DNA from: Desertifilum tharense IPPAS B-1220
GTDB lineage: Bacteria > Cyanobacteriota > Cyanobacteriia > Cyanobacteriales > Desertifilaceae
Length of the DNA stretch: 64,000 bases
Direction: 5' to 3'
Assembly: GCF_001746915.1 (NCBI RefSeq)
Contig: NZ_MJGC01000040.1
Span: forward strand, 1 to 64,000
The notes under the pieces were generated by a model. That model did not search any database. It had not been told where the DNA came from and saw only the letters and a program-made list of their open reading frames with translations. The position numbers and the translations under genes are program-made. Shown one piece after another: positions 27,118 to 35,629 of this stretch; the stretch's first letter is position 1; each line of letters opens with the position of its first letter.

Positions 27118-27888
27118 CTAACGATTGGGTGTGAGAATTCGCTCTAGAATTTGGGCTTTGACTTCCGCAAATGCCAAACTTGCAGGGTTACGGGGATGCG
27201 GTAAGGTCACTTTGAGATCCAAATCTACGCCGCCTTGATGCAGCACAATAACCCGATCTGCTAAATAAACCGCCTCCTCAACATCGTGGGTGACTAAAAT
27301 GGCTGTGAATTGTTGTTCTTGCCATAACGCCCGGATCAACTGTTGCATTTCCAAGCGCGTTAAAGCATCCAGCGCCCCCAAGGGTTCGTCTAAAAGTAAC
27401 AGCCGAGGTTGACTCACTAACGCCCGCGCTAAGGCCACCCGTTGGCGCTGTCCCCCGGAAAGTTGCGTTACCCAGGCCTGAATGCGATCGCCTAAACCCA
27501 CCTGTTCTAGCGCCCACAAACCCCGCTGACGCCCATCTCCGCGCAAGCCTAGCTCTACATTTTCTCGCACTCGTCGCCACGGCAGCAGACGCGCATCTTG
27601 AAACATCACTCGCGCTGCTCCATTTAAGCCTTGCAACGGTTGACCATCTAATAAAATCTCCCCGCTACTGGGCCGATCGAGTCCGCTCAACAGACGCAAT
27701 AACGTACTTTTACCGCAGCCACTCCGCCCCACAATGGCAACAAATTCACCAGAAGCAATGTTGAGGTTAATATCTTGTAAAACGGCAACCTCACCAAAAC
27801 GCTTGCTCAGGTTGCGGATCTGAATTTGCGTCCCTTGGGAATACGACAGCGTACTCGAATGAGTGACCCTTTCCTGCGATACCGTCAT
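27118..27888 (-). CDS. ssuB: Sulfonate ABC transporter ATP-binding protein
   Basis: ATPase of 256 residues of the nitrate/sulfonate/taurine importer family. Walker A GRSGCGKS is at 54-61, the signature LSGGQRQR near 143-150, Walker B LLLLDEP with the D-loop GALD follows, and the switch His is in LVTHDVEEA. It powers uptake of alkanesulfonates through SsuC. It lies between ssuC (upstream, with a gap of about 200 bases that holds tandem repeats) and ssuA. Walker, signature and switch motifs are all intact. Confidence 0.92.
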   Translation of the reverse strand: MTVSQERVTHSSTLSYSQGTQIQIRNLSKRFGEVAVLQDINLNIASGEFVAIVGRSGCGKSTLLRLLSGLDRPSSGEILLDGQPLQGLNGAARVMFQDARLLPWRRVRENVELGLRGDGRQRGLWALEQVGLGDRIQAWVTQLSGGQRQRVALARALVSQPRLLLLDEPLGALDALTRLEMQQLIRALWQEQQFTAILVTHDVEEAVYLADRVIVLHQGGVDLDLKVTLPHPRNPASLAFAEVKAQILERILTPNR

Positions 27889-27923
27889 TTTTTATATCCT
27901 CAATGATTTTAAGTTAGCGATTT

Positions 27924-28073
27924 ACCTGAGAAACCCGATTTCTCAACCAAAAGGGTTTCAGTTTCAGCGTTTGCAAGAAACATTTCTGGTTCTGGTGCCT
28001 ACCTGAGAAACCGGGTTTCTCAACAAAAGGGTTTCGTTTCAGCGTTTGCAAGAAACCCGGTTTCTGGCCCTGG
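27924..28073. repeat. Two tandem 77-base repeat units with palindromes
   Basis: Two direct copies start at 27924 and 28001, each beginning ACCTGAGAAAC and sharing AAAAGGGTTTC and TTTCAGCGTTTGCAAGAAAC. Each contains a palindrome, GAGAAACCGGGTTTCTC in the second copy and a degenerate form in the first, and ends near GTTTCTGG. The pair lies between ssuC and ssuB and would be transcribed with them. Confidence 0.85.
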
Positions 28074-28086
28074 ATGAAGCCTTTTT

Positions 28087-28935
28087 TTATTGTTGGCTGG
28101 GGTGCCAAGGGAGCCACCAACGTTCTAATAAACGCACGGCTGAATCTGCAAGCTTGCCTAACACGGCATACAGCAGAATACTCAACACCACCACATCGGT
28201 GTGCATAAACTCTCTAGCATTCATCGCCATGTAACCAATGCCAGAACTTGCAGCAATGGTTTCCGCCACAATCAGGGTGAGCCACATTAACCCCAAACCG
28301 TAGCGCAGGCCCACTAAACTACTCGGTAATGCTCCAGGTAGAATGATTTGCCAAAAGAGTTCGCGGGGACGCAAACCGTATACTTTTCCCATTTCCACCA
28401 GATTTGGGTCTATGGAGCGAATGCCATAAAAGGTATTAATGTAAATCGGAAAGAAAACCCCCAAAGCCACCAGAAAGATGCGTGCCGGATCGCCAATCCC
28501 AAACCAGAGAATAACTAAGGGAATCAAGGCGAGGTGGGGAATATTGCGGATCATCTGAACAGAACTATCGAGATATCTTTCCGCCAGAGGAAACACGCCA
28601 TTGAGTACCCCTAACGTTAAACCAATGCCACCGCCGATCGTAAAACCGACAAAAGCCCGCCAAGTGCTGATCTGAACGTGTTTCCACAGTTCGCCACTTT
28701 GAATGAGTTTAATGGCGGCTTCAACAATACTGATGGGGGCGGGCAAGATTCGCGTTGGCATCAGTCCAAATTGAGCGAAGAGTTGCCAAACGATTAACAA
28801 GCTTAGGGGAACGATCCAAGGTTGAATTTGCTGCCAGGGGAAGGGGTTGAGTGCCATTGCTTGCTTGCGCCCTTCAGCACGTCGAGTTCTTCTAGGCGAT
28901 TGATTTCTGGTGTCTGGGGTGGCAAGGCTTTTCAT
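28087..28935 (-). CDS. ssuC: Sulfonate ABC transporter permease
   Basis: Membrane protein of 282 residues from the ATG at 28935. The frame extends to 28989, but that extension would run into the inverted repeat at 28958-29032 and encode unrelated residues. There are about six membrane helices. The EAA-type loop that contacts the ATPase is visible as EMGKVYGLRPRELFWQIILPGALPS. It forms the channel for sulfonates with SsuB. It follows ssuE, with the repeat element in the gap. Confidence 0.9.
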   Translation of the reverse strand: MKSLATPDTRNQSPRRTRRAEGRKQAMALNPFPWQQIQPWIVPLSLLIVWQLFAQFGLMPTRILPAPISIVEAAIKLIQSGELWKHVQISTWRAFVGFTIGGGIGLTLGVLNGVFPLAERYLDSSVQMIRNIPHLALIPLVILWFGIGDPARIFLVALGVFFPIYINTFYGIRSIDPNLVEMGKVYGLRPRELFWQIILPGALPSSLVGLRYGLGLMWLTLIVAETIAASSGIGYMAMNAREFMHTDVVVLSILLYAVLGKLADSAVRLLERWWLPWHPSQQ

Positions 28936-28957
28936 ATTCTTAAATCCGTTACAGTTG

Positions 28958-29032
28958 CGTAGGTTGGGTTGAGGTACGAAACCCAACACAACTGGCTGCT
29001 GTTGGGTTTCACTGCGTTCTACCCAACCTACG
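28958..29032. repeat. MITE-like nested inverted repeat
   Basis: A 75-base element with perfect 12-base ends (CGTAGGTTGGGT at 28958-28969, ACCCAACCTACG at 29021-29032) and a perfect inner 11-base pair (GAAACCCAACA at 28978-28988, TGTTGGGTTTC at 29000-29010). It has no coding capacity. It lies between ssuE and ssuC. This kind of GTAGGTTGGGT repeat is common between genes in filamentous cyanobacteria. A partial copy lies at 53521-53550. Confidence 0.8.
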
Positions 29033-29044
29033 ACTAGGTTTGGG

Positions 29045-29605
29045 TTAATAATTGGCTCCCACCGGAATCCCTTTGGGGGATGTCAGGGTGGTAATGAAGT
29101 CTTGAACCGCTTTTTCCAGGCGTTGCTTCACTTCTTCGTCAAGTTGGTATTCGCCGTTGGGTAATTTCTGGATCTGCGTATCTAAAACGTAAACTCCGGC
29201 GGGGATGTGACGCGCCCCTAATGCAGATAAGACGGGTTTTAGGGCGTAGTCCAAAATCAGATAATGGGCGAGGGTGCCACCTGTGGCGATCGCTAAAACA
29301 GGTTTGCCCACCAGGGCGTTTTGGGGCAATAGATCGAGCAGTGCTTTTAAGACTCCGGTATAAGAGGCTTTATAGACGGGGGTAGCCAGAATTACGGCGT
29401 CGGCTTGTTCCACTAAGCGGGTAAGGCGTTGAATATCGGGATGGTCGAACTGAGCAAACAGCAAGGCTTCTGCGGAAAAATCCCGAACGCTGACAAAATC
29501 GATAACCAGGTTTTCTTGCTCTAAAATCTGTCGGGCATATTCCAAGGCGGTAAAGGTGCGAGAGGGATGAGAAGGGCTACCGGCGATCGCTAAAATCCGT
29601 GGCAT
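29045..29605 (-). CDS. ssuE: NAD(P)H-dependent FMN reductase, SsuE-like
   Basis: Protein of 186 residues with the flavodoxin-like fold of NADPH-dependent FMN reductases. Key segments are ILAIAGSPSHPSRT at the N-terminus (phosphate of FMN), ATPVYKASYTGVLKALLDLLP and AIATGGTLAHYL. It supplies reduced FMN to the monooxygenase SsuD, whose gene lies 27 bases upstream on the same strand. In the ssu pathway the two together release sulfite from alkanesulfonates. Confidence 0.9.
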   Translation of the reverse strand: MPRILAIAGSPSHPSRTFTALEYARQILEQENLVIDFVSVRDFSAEALLFAQFDHPDIQRLTRLVEQADAVILATPVYKASYTGVLKALLDLLPQNALVGKPVLAIATGGTLAHYLILDYALKPVLSALGARHIPAGVYVLDTQIQKLPNGEYQLDEEVKQRLEKAVQDFITTLTSPKGIPVGANY

Positions 29606-29632
29606 GACACAATACTCCTACTGAAAATGGGG

Positions 29633-30769
29633 TTAACTGGCGCTAGTCGGAATCTTTTCGTTGGCTACAATTTCGCCAAACAGGTTGATGTAGCGGCTAG
29701 GAGAAACTTTCGGTACGTTGGCTAGGGGCAGTTTCGGGAACAGTAACTCGGCGACGCGATAGGCTTCTTCTAAATGGGGATAGCCAGAGAAGATAAACGT
29801 ATCAATCCCTAAATCGGCATACTCTTGCATCCTCGCCGCAACGGTATCTGGATCGCCGACTAAAGCAGTTCCAGCCCCCCCGCGTACTAAACCAACACCC
29901 GCCCACAGGTTGGGAGAGATTTCTAAGTTGTCGCGGCTGCCTTTGTGCAAAGCCAGCATCCGCTGTTGTCCTTCAGATTCGGCTTTACTCAGAGCTGCTT
30001 GAGCAGAGGCGATCGTGTCATCGTCGAGATAGCGAATTAATTGATTGGCTGCGTCCCAAGCTTCTGCTTCGGTTTCGCGGACAATGATGTGCAAGCGAAT
30101 GCCAAATCGAATGGTTCTGCCATATTCGGCGGCGAGTTGGCGGACTTCGGCAATCTTTTCGGCAACTTGGGCGGGCGTTTCTCCCCAAGTGAGATAAAGG
30201 TCAGTATGTTTTGCTGCAACGCGTTTAGCGGCGGCTGAGGAACCCCCAAAGTAAAGCGGAGGATAGGGAGATTGTGCAGGCGGAAATAGCAGGTTTGCGC
30301 CTTCAATGTTTAAGTAACGCCCTGCAAAGTTGGTAACTTTACCGCTCATGACGCTGCGCCAAACCTCTAGAAATTCGTCTGTTAGTTCGTAGCGCTCGTC
30401 TTTATTCAGGTGCAGACCATCTCCGGCGAGTTCTCTGGAGTCGCCCCCCGTTACCACGTTAATTAATAACCGACCATTGGAAATTCGGTCAAAGGTGGCC
30501 GCCATGCGGGCGGCGGCGGCAGGTGAGGTGACTCCGGGCCGCACTGCGACGAGAAATTTCATTTGTCGCGTCACGGAAATGAGGGAAGAGGCGGTAATCC
30601 AAGCATCTTCGCAGGATCGTCCGGTGGGAAGTAAGGCTCCGGTGAAGCCAAGGGAGTCAATTGCGATCGCCAATTGCTTAAGATAGTCTGGCGTTAATGC
30701 GCGTCCGCCGATGGAAGTTCCAAGATATCGGCCATCGCCATGCGTGGGAATAAACCAAAGGATGTTCAT
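29633..30769 (-). CDS. ssuD: FMNH2-dependent alkanesulfonate monooxygenase
   Basis: Protein of 378 residues, the usual SsuD length, in the luciferase-like TIM-barrel superfamily. Family signatures include [45 protein letters not shown] and [16 protein letters not shown]. It uses FMNH2 and oxygen to cleave the C-S bond of alkanesulfonates, giving an aldehyde and sulfite for assimilation. It lies between ssuE and a second ssuA-like gene, all leftward. Confidence 0.95.
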   Translation of the reverse strand: MNILWFIPTHGDGRYLGTSIGGRALTPDYLKQLAIAIDSLGFTGALLPTGRSCEDAWITASSLISVTRQMKFLVAVRPGVTSPAAAARMAATFDRISNGRLLINVVTGGDSRELAGDGLHLNKDERYELTDEFLEVWRSVMSGKVTNFAGRYLNIEGANLLFPPAQSPYPPLYFGGSSAAAKRVAAKHTDLYLTWGETPAQVAEKIAEVRQLAAEYGRTIRFGIRLHIIVRETEAEAWDAANQLIRYLDDDTIASAQAALSKAESEGQQRMLALHKGSRDNLEISPNLWAGVGLVRGGAGTALVGDPDTVAARMQEYADLGIDTFIFSGYPHLEEAYRVAELLFPKLPLANVPKVSPSRYINLFGEIVANEKIPTSAS

Positions 30770-30825
30770 AGGAAGTGGTGAGTAGAGAAAGAATTTTGTT
30801 CTCGGCGCTATGCAACTGCGACCTT

Positions 30826-31863
30826 CTACGGTTTGGCAACTGCGCTTTTAACGGCGATGGGTTGAGGAATTAAACCAAGGCTCAAGAATGTGTCGGCAAT
30901 TTTTTGCTGACCGGCTACGACTTCATCTGATAGGGGTAAAACGCCGTAACCCCGCCGTTTTTCCGCCAGTTCCAAAGCGGGAAGAGCAATACCCAGTTCG
31001 GCTTCCAGAAATCGCGCTACGTTTTGGGGGTTGTTTTTGGCCCATTCGCTGACGGTTTGAAGTTCTTCTAAAAGCGTTTGGAGCAATTGGGGTTGCTGCT
31101 GACTGAAGTTTTGCGTGGTCAAGAAGAATCCGCGATTTTCGACTAAGCCTTGACCATCTACGAGAATTCTGGCACCCATCGCCGTTTCGGCGGCGGCTTG
31201 GAAGGGGTCCCAAATCACCCAAGCATCGACTGAGCCTTGCTCAAAAGCGGGTCGAGCATCGCCTGGGGGTAAGAAGGCGGGTTCAATATCGCTGTATTGC
31301 AACCCGGCAGATTCTAAGGCTCGCACTAGCAGATAGTGGACGTTTGAGCCTCTGTTGAGGGCTACTTTTTTGCCTTTGAGGTCTGCAACGCGCTGGATGG
31401 GAGAATCTTTTCTGACTAGAATGGCTTCTGCTGCGCCGCCTAGGGGTTCGTAGGCAACATAGACTAGGGGCGCTCCAGCCGCTTGAGCAAAGACGGGTGG
31501 GGTTTCTCCGGTATAGGCAAAGTCAATGCTACCGACGTTGAGCGCTTCCAGCATTTGCGGGCCGGCTGCAAATTCGTTCCATTCCACGGAGACGTTTTGG
31601 GGCGCGAGCCGCTTTTCTAGATCGCCTTTGCTTTTCAGTAAGTTGAGGGCGGTGGAGGATTTTTGATAGCCAATGCGTAGGGTTTGGGCTGGGGTTGAGT
31701 TCGCAGTTTCTGGGGTAGGACTGCAAGCTGCGATCGCAAAACTCAAACTTAATCCCAAACTAAATAACAAGGCGAAGGCTTTGATGGAACGACGTTGGAA
31801 CCCTCTCCAAAGTCCCAACCGGGAAAGCTTGAATCTATGACTAATATCATTAATGCTCATCAC
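30826..31863 (-). CDS. ssuA: Sulfonate ABC transporter substrate-binding lipoprotein (second)
   Basis: Protein of 345 residues with a signal segment ending in a lipobox-like IAAC (Cys47). The N-terminal lead before the hydrophobic helix is long and basic, so an internal start is possible. It parallels the first SsuA, with [50 protein letters not shown] and [15 protein letters not shown]. It is the first gene of the leftward ssu set and is preceded by a candidate regulatory palindrome at 31922-31957. Two binding proteins around one SsuBC suggest a wider range of sulfonates. Confidence 0.9.
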   Translation of the reverse strand: MMSINDISHRFKLSRLGLWRGFQRRSIKAFALLFSLGLSLSFAIAACSPTPETANSTPAQTLRIGYQKSSTALNLLKSKGDLEKRLAPQNVSVEWNEFAAGPQMLEALNVGSIDFAYTGETPPVFAQAAGAPLVYVAYEPLGGAAEAILVRKDSPIQRVADLKGKKVALNRGSNVHYLLVRALESAGLQYSDIEPAFLPPGDARPAFEQGSVDAWVIWDPFQAAAETAMGARILVDGQGLVENRGFFLTTQNFSQQQPQLLQTLLEELQTVSEWAKNNPQNVARFLEAELGIALPALELAEKRRGYGVLPLSDEVVAGQQKIADTFLSLGLIPQPIAVKSAVAKP

Positions 31864-31875
31864 GTCCTCGCGGCT

Positions 31876-31911
31876 TGCATACTCCCGTTTCAGGCTTTGA
31901 GAGGAGTACGC
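31876..31911. promoter_or_regulatory. Inverted repeat in the second ssuA leader
   Basis: GCATACTCC and GGAGTACGC form a nine-base imperfect inverted repeat (one wobble pair) around 18 bases, just 12 bases upstream of the second ssuA start. It could be an mRNA hairpin or an operator. Confidence 0.35.
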
Positions 31912-31921
31912 AATTTTTTAA

Positions 31922-31957
31922 TCTACGGTATTTTTATCGAGTTACCGTATTTATTGG
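31922..31957. promoter_or_regulatory. Candidate sulfur operator A (ACGGTA-N12-TACCGT)
   Basis: ACGGTA at 31925-31930 and TACCGT at 31943-31948 form a perfect palindrome with a 12-base spacer, inside a longer block (TCTACGGTA ... CGTATTTAT) that recurs at 35321-35354 and 35523-35556. It lies about 60 to 95 bases before the second ssuA gene. The regulator is unknown; the CysR-like protein encoded at 36691-37278 or a LysR protein from elsewhere are possible. Confidence 0.5.
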
Positions 31958-32070
31958 ATACAAAGATGAATATCGCACGCGCATCTATAAAAATCAAGGG
32001 CGAATTTGGGGATTTTTGTATCTCAGAAGACATCTAAACTCAAAATTCATCAATCCCTTTAATCGCCTCG

Positions 32071-32574
32071 CTAGCGAATCACCGATTTAGCATGAATTGC
32101 CCGCTGATACTGCTTAAGTAATCGTCGAATTTGCTTAACTCCACTAAGAGTGAGCAACGTAAGTATGGCTCCTAAAAGTCCCATTTGCCACAATCCACAG
32201 CCAACAGCCGCTCCTAAACCTGCTGTCACCCAAATACAGGCAGCCGTTGTCAATCCTCTAACTTTTAACACGCCGACTTGTTGGGTAGATTGCTGTAAAA
32301 TTAAACCCGCTCCTAAGAAGCCAACTCCAGTAGCAACACCTTGTATTGTTCGGCTTAAAGCATTAGTTGTTGCAAAATTGGTATCGCTTTCTGCTTGTAA
32401 GGGAATCATGACAAATAGTGCCGCTCCCAAACCAACTAACATAAAGGTTCTCATTCCGGCAGGTCTACCGCTTTGTTGTCGATTTAATCCGATTAAAAAG
32501 CCAACTAACATCGCCATACTCAAACGGAAAGAAAGAGTAAGCCAATCATTAGAGTCTAAAAACATGTGAGACAT
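32071..32574 (-). CDS. MgtC/SapB family membrane protein
   Basis: Protein of 167 residues with four or five membrane helices. The MgtC signature is clear: GFLIGLNRQQSGRPAGMRTFMLVGLGAALF broken over two segments, and GVATGVGFLGAGLILQQ. It lacks the C-terminal ACT-like domain of longer MgtC proteins. MgtC proteins of pathogens support growth at low magnesium and inhibit ATP synthase. The role in cyanobacteria is not settled. It is the last gene of a leftward run after DUF202 and cysE. Confidence 0.85.
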   Translation of the reverse strand: MSHMFLDSNDWLTLSFRLSMAMLVGFLIGLNRQQSGRPAGMRTFMLVGLGAALFVMIPLQAESDTNFATTNALSRTIQGVATGVGFLGAGLILQQSTQQVGVLKVRGLTTAACIWVTAGLGAAVGCGLWQMGLLGAILTLLTLSGVKQIRRLLKQYQRAIHAKSVIR

Positions 32575-32723
32575 TGTAGAATTCCTAAAGGAGTTATAAA
32601 TTTCCCTTGATTGCCTTTCTCCTAGGGAGAGGAAACTTAGAAAAGATTTAAATTTAATTGAAGAGCGCTATATAACATTTTCCATGAAAATCACATGAAA
32701 GCGTTCAAGGAAAAATCGATTGG

Positions 32724-33203
32724 TTAAATTAAACTAGAAAAAGTCATTCTAGAACCGCTAGGCATTGAGAATAAAACGTAAATCACTCCAGTGCCTAACA
32801 GTAACAAAATGAGACTAAATAAAACAACCCAACGACTAGAAGGTTCGTAAGTATTGGCATCAATCGCTTGCAGAACCATAAAGTAGTGTTGAGTTGAAAG
32901 TAAAACAGTGAGTAAACCTGTACAAATAAACAGCAAACCCAGCGCCCAACCTTGTCCTGTTCCGGGTTCATTTGGGGCTAATAAATATCGCAAACGAGCA
33001 ATCACAACCCCGAAACCCATGAGCGCGATCGCAGTTCGCATCCAAGCTAAATAAGTCCGTTCGTTGGCAAGATGATCGCGAATTCTCGACCCAGATTTGT
33101 CTCGTCGATCGATGGGTAATGGCTCGGCTGATTCTGTTCTAGAATTCTCCAAGAGATGCACAACAGACTCTTGAGAATTTTGCTCGTTGGGAAATCGATT
33201 CAT
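32724..33203 (-). CDS. DUF202 (YidH-like) membrane protein
   Basis: Protein of 159 residues. After a polar lead of about 40 residues comes the DUF202 signature, IRDHLANERTYLAWMRTAIALMGFG, and then three membrane helices. Members include YidH of Escherichia coli and the cytoplasmic-facing domain linked to VTC complexes. The function is unknown. The gene begins 6 bases after the cysE stop, so they are probably translated from one message. Confidence 0.85.
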   Translation of the reverse strand: MNRFPNEQNSQESVVHLLENSRTESAEPLPIDRRDKSGSRIRDHLANERTYLAWMRTAIALMGFGVVIARLRYLLAPNEPGTGQGWALGLLFICTGLLTVLLSTQHYFMVLQAIDANTYEPSSRWVVLFSLILLLLGTGVIYVLFSMPSGSRMTFSSLI

Positions 33204-33209
33204 GAAGTC

Positions 33210-34073
33210 TTAAATTCCTGCACCATCGAGAAAATCGGTAACGAGAGAATTAGAACTATCTCTGGGGATACAAGAAATTAGCTCCAATCGACTATCAACA
33301 AGATGAGTCGTATTTTTGATTTGTTCAACCTGAGTTTCTAAAGACTTAATTCGCTCAAACAGAACTTGAATCACTTGAGCCTCTAAATCAGGCTGAGATT
33401 GCTCTTCAAAAGCATCTTCGCCTTCCAGTTTGCGATAAATGATTCTGCCAGGGATGCCCACTACAATACTGCGTTCGGGGGCGTTGCGAAGCACAATTGC
33501 CCCAGCGCCAATTCGCACATCATTGCCAATGCAGATATTACCCAGAACCTTAGCGCCCGGTTCGACGACAACATTTTTCCCTAGGGTTGGATGGCGTTTA
33601 GCGGTTTCTTTTCCAGTTCCCCCCAATGTCACATCTTGATAAATAATGCTGCCCTCGCCGACAACCGCTGTTTCTCCAATAACAACCCCTAACCCATGTA
33701 CAATTAAGACTCCGCTGCCAATTTTTGCGCCGGGATGAATTTCCACCCCTGTAAAAAGGCGATTGAATTGAGAAATCAGGCGAGGCAGAATAGGAATTTT
33801 CCAACCCCTGAACTGATGGGCAATGCGATGAAGGATTAAAGCGTGCCATCCACTGGAGAAAAACACCTGTTCTAATCCTTTTTCGGGCGAATAGGGGTGA
33901 TGGCGGATCGCCTGCCAATCTGCATAAAGCTGTTGCCCTAGAGGGGCTGAGGTTGAAGTTTCTTCGACTGCTGTTGTTTGGGCAGATTGGCAAACAGAGA
34001 TCGATTCGCGTGTATCTAGCATAAGACCTTGAATCTCATCAATTAAGACAAAAGAGCGATCGCCCCTCTTCAA
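33210..34073 (-). CDS. cysE: Serine O-acetyltransferase
   Basis: Protein of 287 residues of the EpsC/SrpH type, which lacks the large N-terminal domain of enteric CysE. The left-handed beta-helix of hexapeptide repeats is at about 110-215: GVEIHPGAKIGSGVLIVHG, GETAVVGEGSIIYQDVTLGGTG and GNDVRIGAGAIVL. The C-terminal tail of about 60 residues is helical. It acetylates serine to O-acetylserine, the acceptor for sulfide in cysteine synthesis. An internal ATG at residue 18 is a possible start. The gene lies downstream of a rhodanese in a sulfur-related unit. Confidence 0.92.
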   Translation of the reverse strand: MKRGDRSFVLIDEIQGLMLDTRESISVCQSAQTTAVEETSTSAPLGQQLYADWQAIRHHPYSPEKGLEQVFFSSGWHALILHRIAHQFRGWKIPILPRLISQFNRLFTGVEIHPGAKIGSGVLIVHGLGVVIGETAVVGEGSIIYQDVTLGGTGKETAKRHPTLGKNVVVEPGAKVLGNICIGNDVRIGAGAIVLRNAPERSIVVGIPGRIIYRKLEGEDAFEEQSQPDLEAQVIQVLFERIKSLETQVEQIKNTTHLVDSRLELISCIPRDSSNSLVTDFLDGAGI

Positions 34074-34076
34074 CCC

Positions 34077-34232
34077 CTAGCTGGTAGAGGGGGGCGTTGT
34101 TCCATCCTCCGTTTCTGGAGGGGGTGGGGGCGTACAACTGATTAAGGTTGGTTCGGGAAATTGAAGTTCGCGAACGCAGAGGAGCATTCCAGCAAGACTA
34201 ATGAGGGCGATCGCAATTACTCTAAAGTTCAT
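34077..34232 (-). CDS. Small exported or anchored protein, 51 residues
   Basis: From the ATG at 34232 the frame encodes 51 residues: a hydrophobic N-terminal helix (FRVIAIALISLAGMLLCV) followed by a short polar domain with one Cys in LISCTPPPPP and a Pro/Thr/Ser-rich end. It could be an anchored periplasmic peptide. No family was recognised. It fits exactly between the rhodanese stop (34246) and the cysE start (34073) on the same strand, which supports it being translated. Confidence 0.5.
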   Translation of the reverse strand: MNFRVIAIALISLAGMLLCVRELQFPEPTLISCTPPPPPETEDGTTPPSTS

Positions 34233-34245
34233 CTGAATCCTCGGT

Positions 34246-35226
34246 TTAAGTACCTGCACCCGTTTCTAAAGGCAAATCGGGGTGAGAAGAATACTCTGTC
34301 CAAGCACCTTCATAAATCCGAACTTTGGGATAACCCAGTAAATGTTTGAGAACCACGTATTGCAAAGTGGCTTCTCGCCCTGTACTGCAAGTAACAATGA
34401 TGTCATCGGATTTGCGAATCCCGCGCTGTTGCAGCAGTTGCTCAATTTCTGAGAGAGATTTGAGTTGAAAACCCTTATCTGTACCGAGGGTAAAGGTGGG
34501 CCAAGGAATATTTTTCGCCCCAGGGATATGTCCGTTACGAATAAACAAGTCTTGTTCGCCTGTAAATAAAGCTGCCGGACGCGGATCGATAAACACCACA
34601 CCAGGCTTACCGATTAAGGTTTTGACGCGATCTAGGGAAACGCGAATTGCTGGGTTATCCTCGACGGTAAATTGCCCTAACTCATATCGGGGAAAGGCTT
34701 TAGTCGTGGGGAGTTGCGCGGCTTTATATTGGTTAAATCCCCCGTCCAGAATTGCCACATTCGCAGCCCGTCCGCTGCGTTCCAACAGGTAGGCAACCAT
34801 TGTGGCACCGAGTAAATCTGGGCCGTCGGAGTAGATTAAAACGTTGCTGTTGTTGGTGACTCCCGCCTGGGTAAACAGGGATTGCAATTTCGACGTTTCC
34901 CAGTATTGGATGGGCAATTGTCCGTTAGGGCCGCGAAAGGTGTTATCGGCAATGTGAACGGCGTTGGGAATATGACCGTTGATGTAATCAAGGGGGTTAA
35001 TTCGCACATCTAAGATCCGCAGATTCGGGTCTTGTTGATGTTGGGCAACCCAAGCTGGCGAAACAAATTGAATGCGTGCTGGGGTTGTCGCTTGGGCGTG
35101 GAAGAAGGGAGAGAGCGGAATGACAATGGCGAAGGCGAGTAAAGAGGCAAAAAATGCAAACCACTTCGATTGCCAAAACTGGATTCCTTTAAACAGACGG
35201 GGCGCGTGTCTCGGTTTAATTCTCAT
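34246..35226 (-). CDS. Exported tandem-rhodanese sulfurtransferase
   Basis: Protein of 326 residues. A basic lead and a hydrophobic segment (about 20-45, ending FHAQA) form a signal peptide, so the enzyme is probably periplasmic or in the thylakoid lumen. Two rhodanese domains follow. The first has RILDVRINPLDYINGHIPNAVHI and no active Cys. The second has VFIDPRPAALFTGE and the active loop CSTGREAT with C280. It should move sulfane sulfur from thiosulfate or a persulfide to an acceptor. It is the first gene of a leftward run with cysE and lies opposite cysA, which fits sulfur assimilation. Confidence 0.9.
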   Translation of the reverse strand: MRIKPRHAPRLFKGIQFWQSKWFAFFASLLAFAIVIPLSPFFHAQATTPARIQFVSPAWVAQHQQDPNLRILDVRINPLDYINGHIPNAVHIADNTFRGPNGQLPIQYWETSKLQSLFTQAGVTNNSNVLIYSDGPDLLGATMVAYLLERSGRAANVAILDGGFNQYKAAQLPTTKAFPRYELGQFTVEDNPAIRVSLDRVKTLIGKPGVVFIDPRPAALFTGEQDLFIRNGHIPGAKNIPWPTFTLGTDKGFQLKSLSEIEQLLQQRGIRKSDDIIVTCSTGREATLQYVVLKHLLGYPKVRIYEGAWTEYSSHPDLPLETGAGT

Positions 35227-35320
35227 GCTGAGTATCCTTCAAGGTGCAAAACTTGTAGCTGTTGCAGGACGATGGGTTGCCTCATGGTTTTCGGGGCTTG
35301 TGAGGCAGACCCAACTTTAA

Positions 35321-35354
35321 TCTACGGTAAGTCAATCGGGATATGTAATTTCTT
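35321..35354. promoter_or_regulatory. Candidate sulfur operator B
   Basis: TCTACGGTAAGTCAATCGG followed by GATATGTAATTTCT matches site C in 15 of the first 17 bases and keeps the ACGGTA half-site at the same phase. The second half-site is degenerate (TATGTA). It lies about 95 to 130 bases before the rhodanese gene. Confidence 0.42.
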
Positions 35355-35522
35355 TGAAGCTCATCATGACATACTTACGCGATCGCGGCAATCTAAAAAC
35401 ACCGAAATTTCGGTAAAGATTTCGGATATTTTCTTTTAAGGCTTGTCAGATAAGGATTTGAGCCTATAAATCGCGTCAGGATTTCCTAATTTCTTCGGTT
35501 TCCCTCTTGTCCTTTACTGAAT

Positions 35523-35556
35523 TCTACGGTAAGTTGATCGGCATATCGTATTTATC
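35523..35556. promoter_or_regulatory. Candidate sulfur operator C
   Basis: TCTACGGTAAGTTGATCGG then CATATCGTATTTATC. The half-sites ACGGTA and TATCGT have the same 12-base spacing as site A with one mismatch, and CGTATTTAT is shared with site A. It lies about 75 to 107 bases before cysA. Confidence 0.45.
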
Positions 35557-35629
35557 GCTGCATGAACCGCCCCTAACCTGATGTTCTAGGGGGGTCAAAC
35601 TTCTGTTTCATGAATTTCAAGGATTTAAG

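Larger units (their letters stand above)
35227..35629. other. Divergent control region between rhodanese and cysA genes
   Basis: About 400 bases without a gene. It holds two copies of the TCTACGGTAAGT block (described separately), a TGCCTCA/TGAGGCA hairpin near 35281-35310, a CCGAAATTTCGG palindrome near 35401-35412 and a CCCCTA/TAGGGG hairpin near 35571-35595 in the cysA leader. Both divergent transcription units must start here. Confidence 0.6.

Noticed and set aside
28936..28989. Longer N-terminus for SsuC
   Set aside because: The extra residues are encoded largely by the inverted repeat element; the ATG at 28935 gives a normal permease start region.
31795..32090. Plus-strand frames across the second ssuA promoter
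   Set aside because: They overlap the start of ssuA and the palindromic control sites and have no protein-like features.
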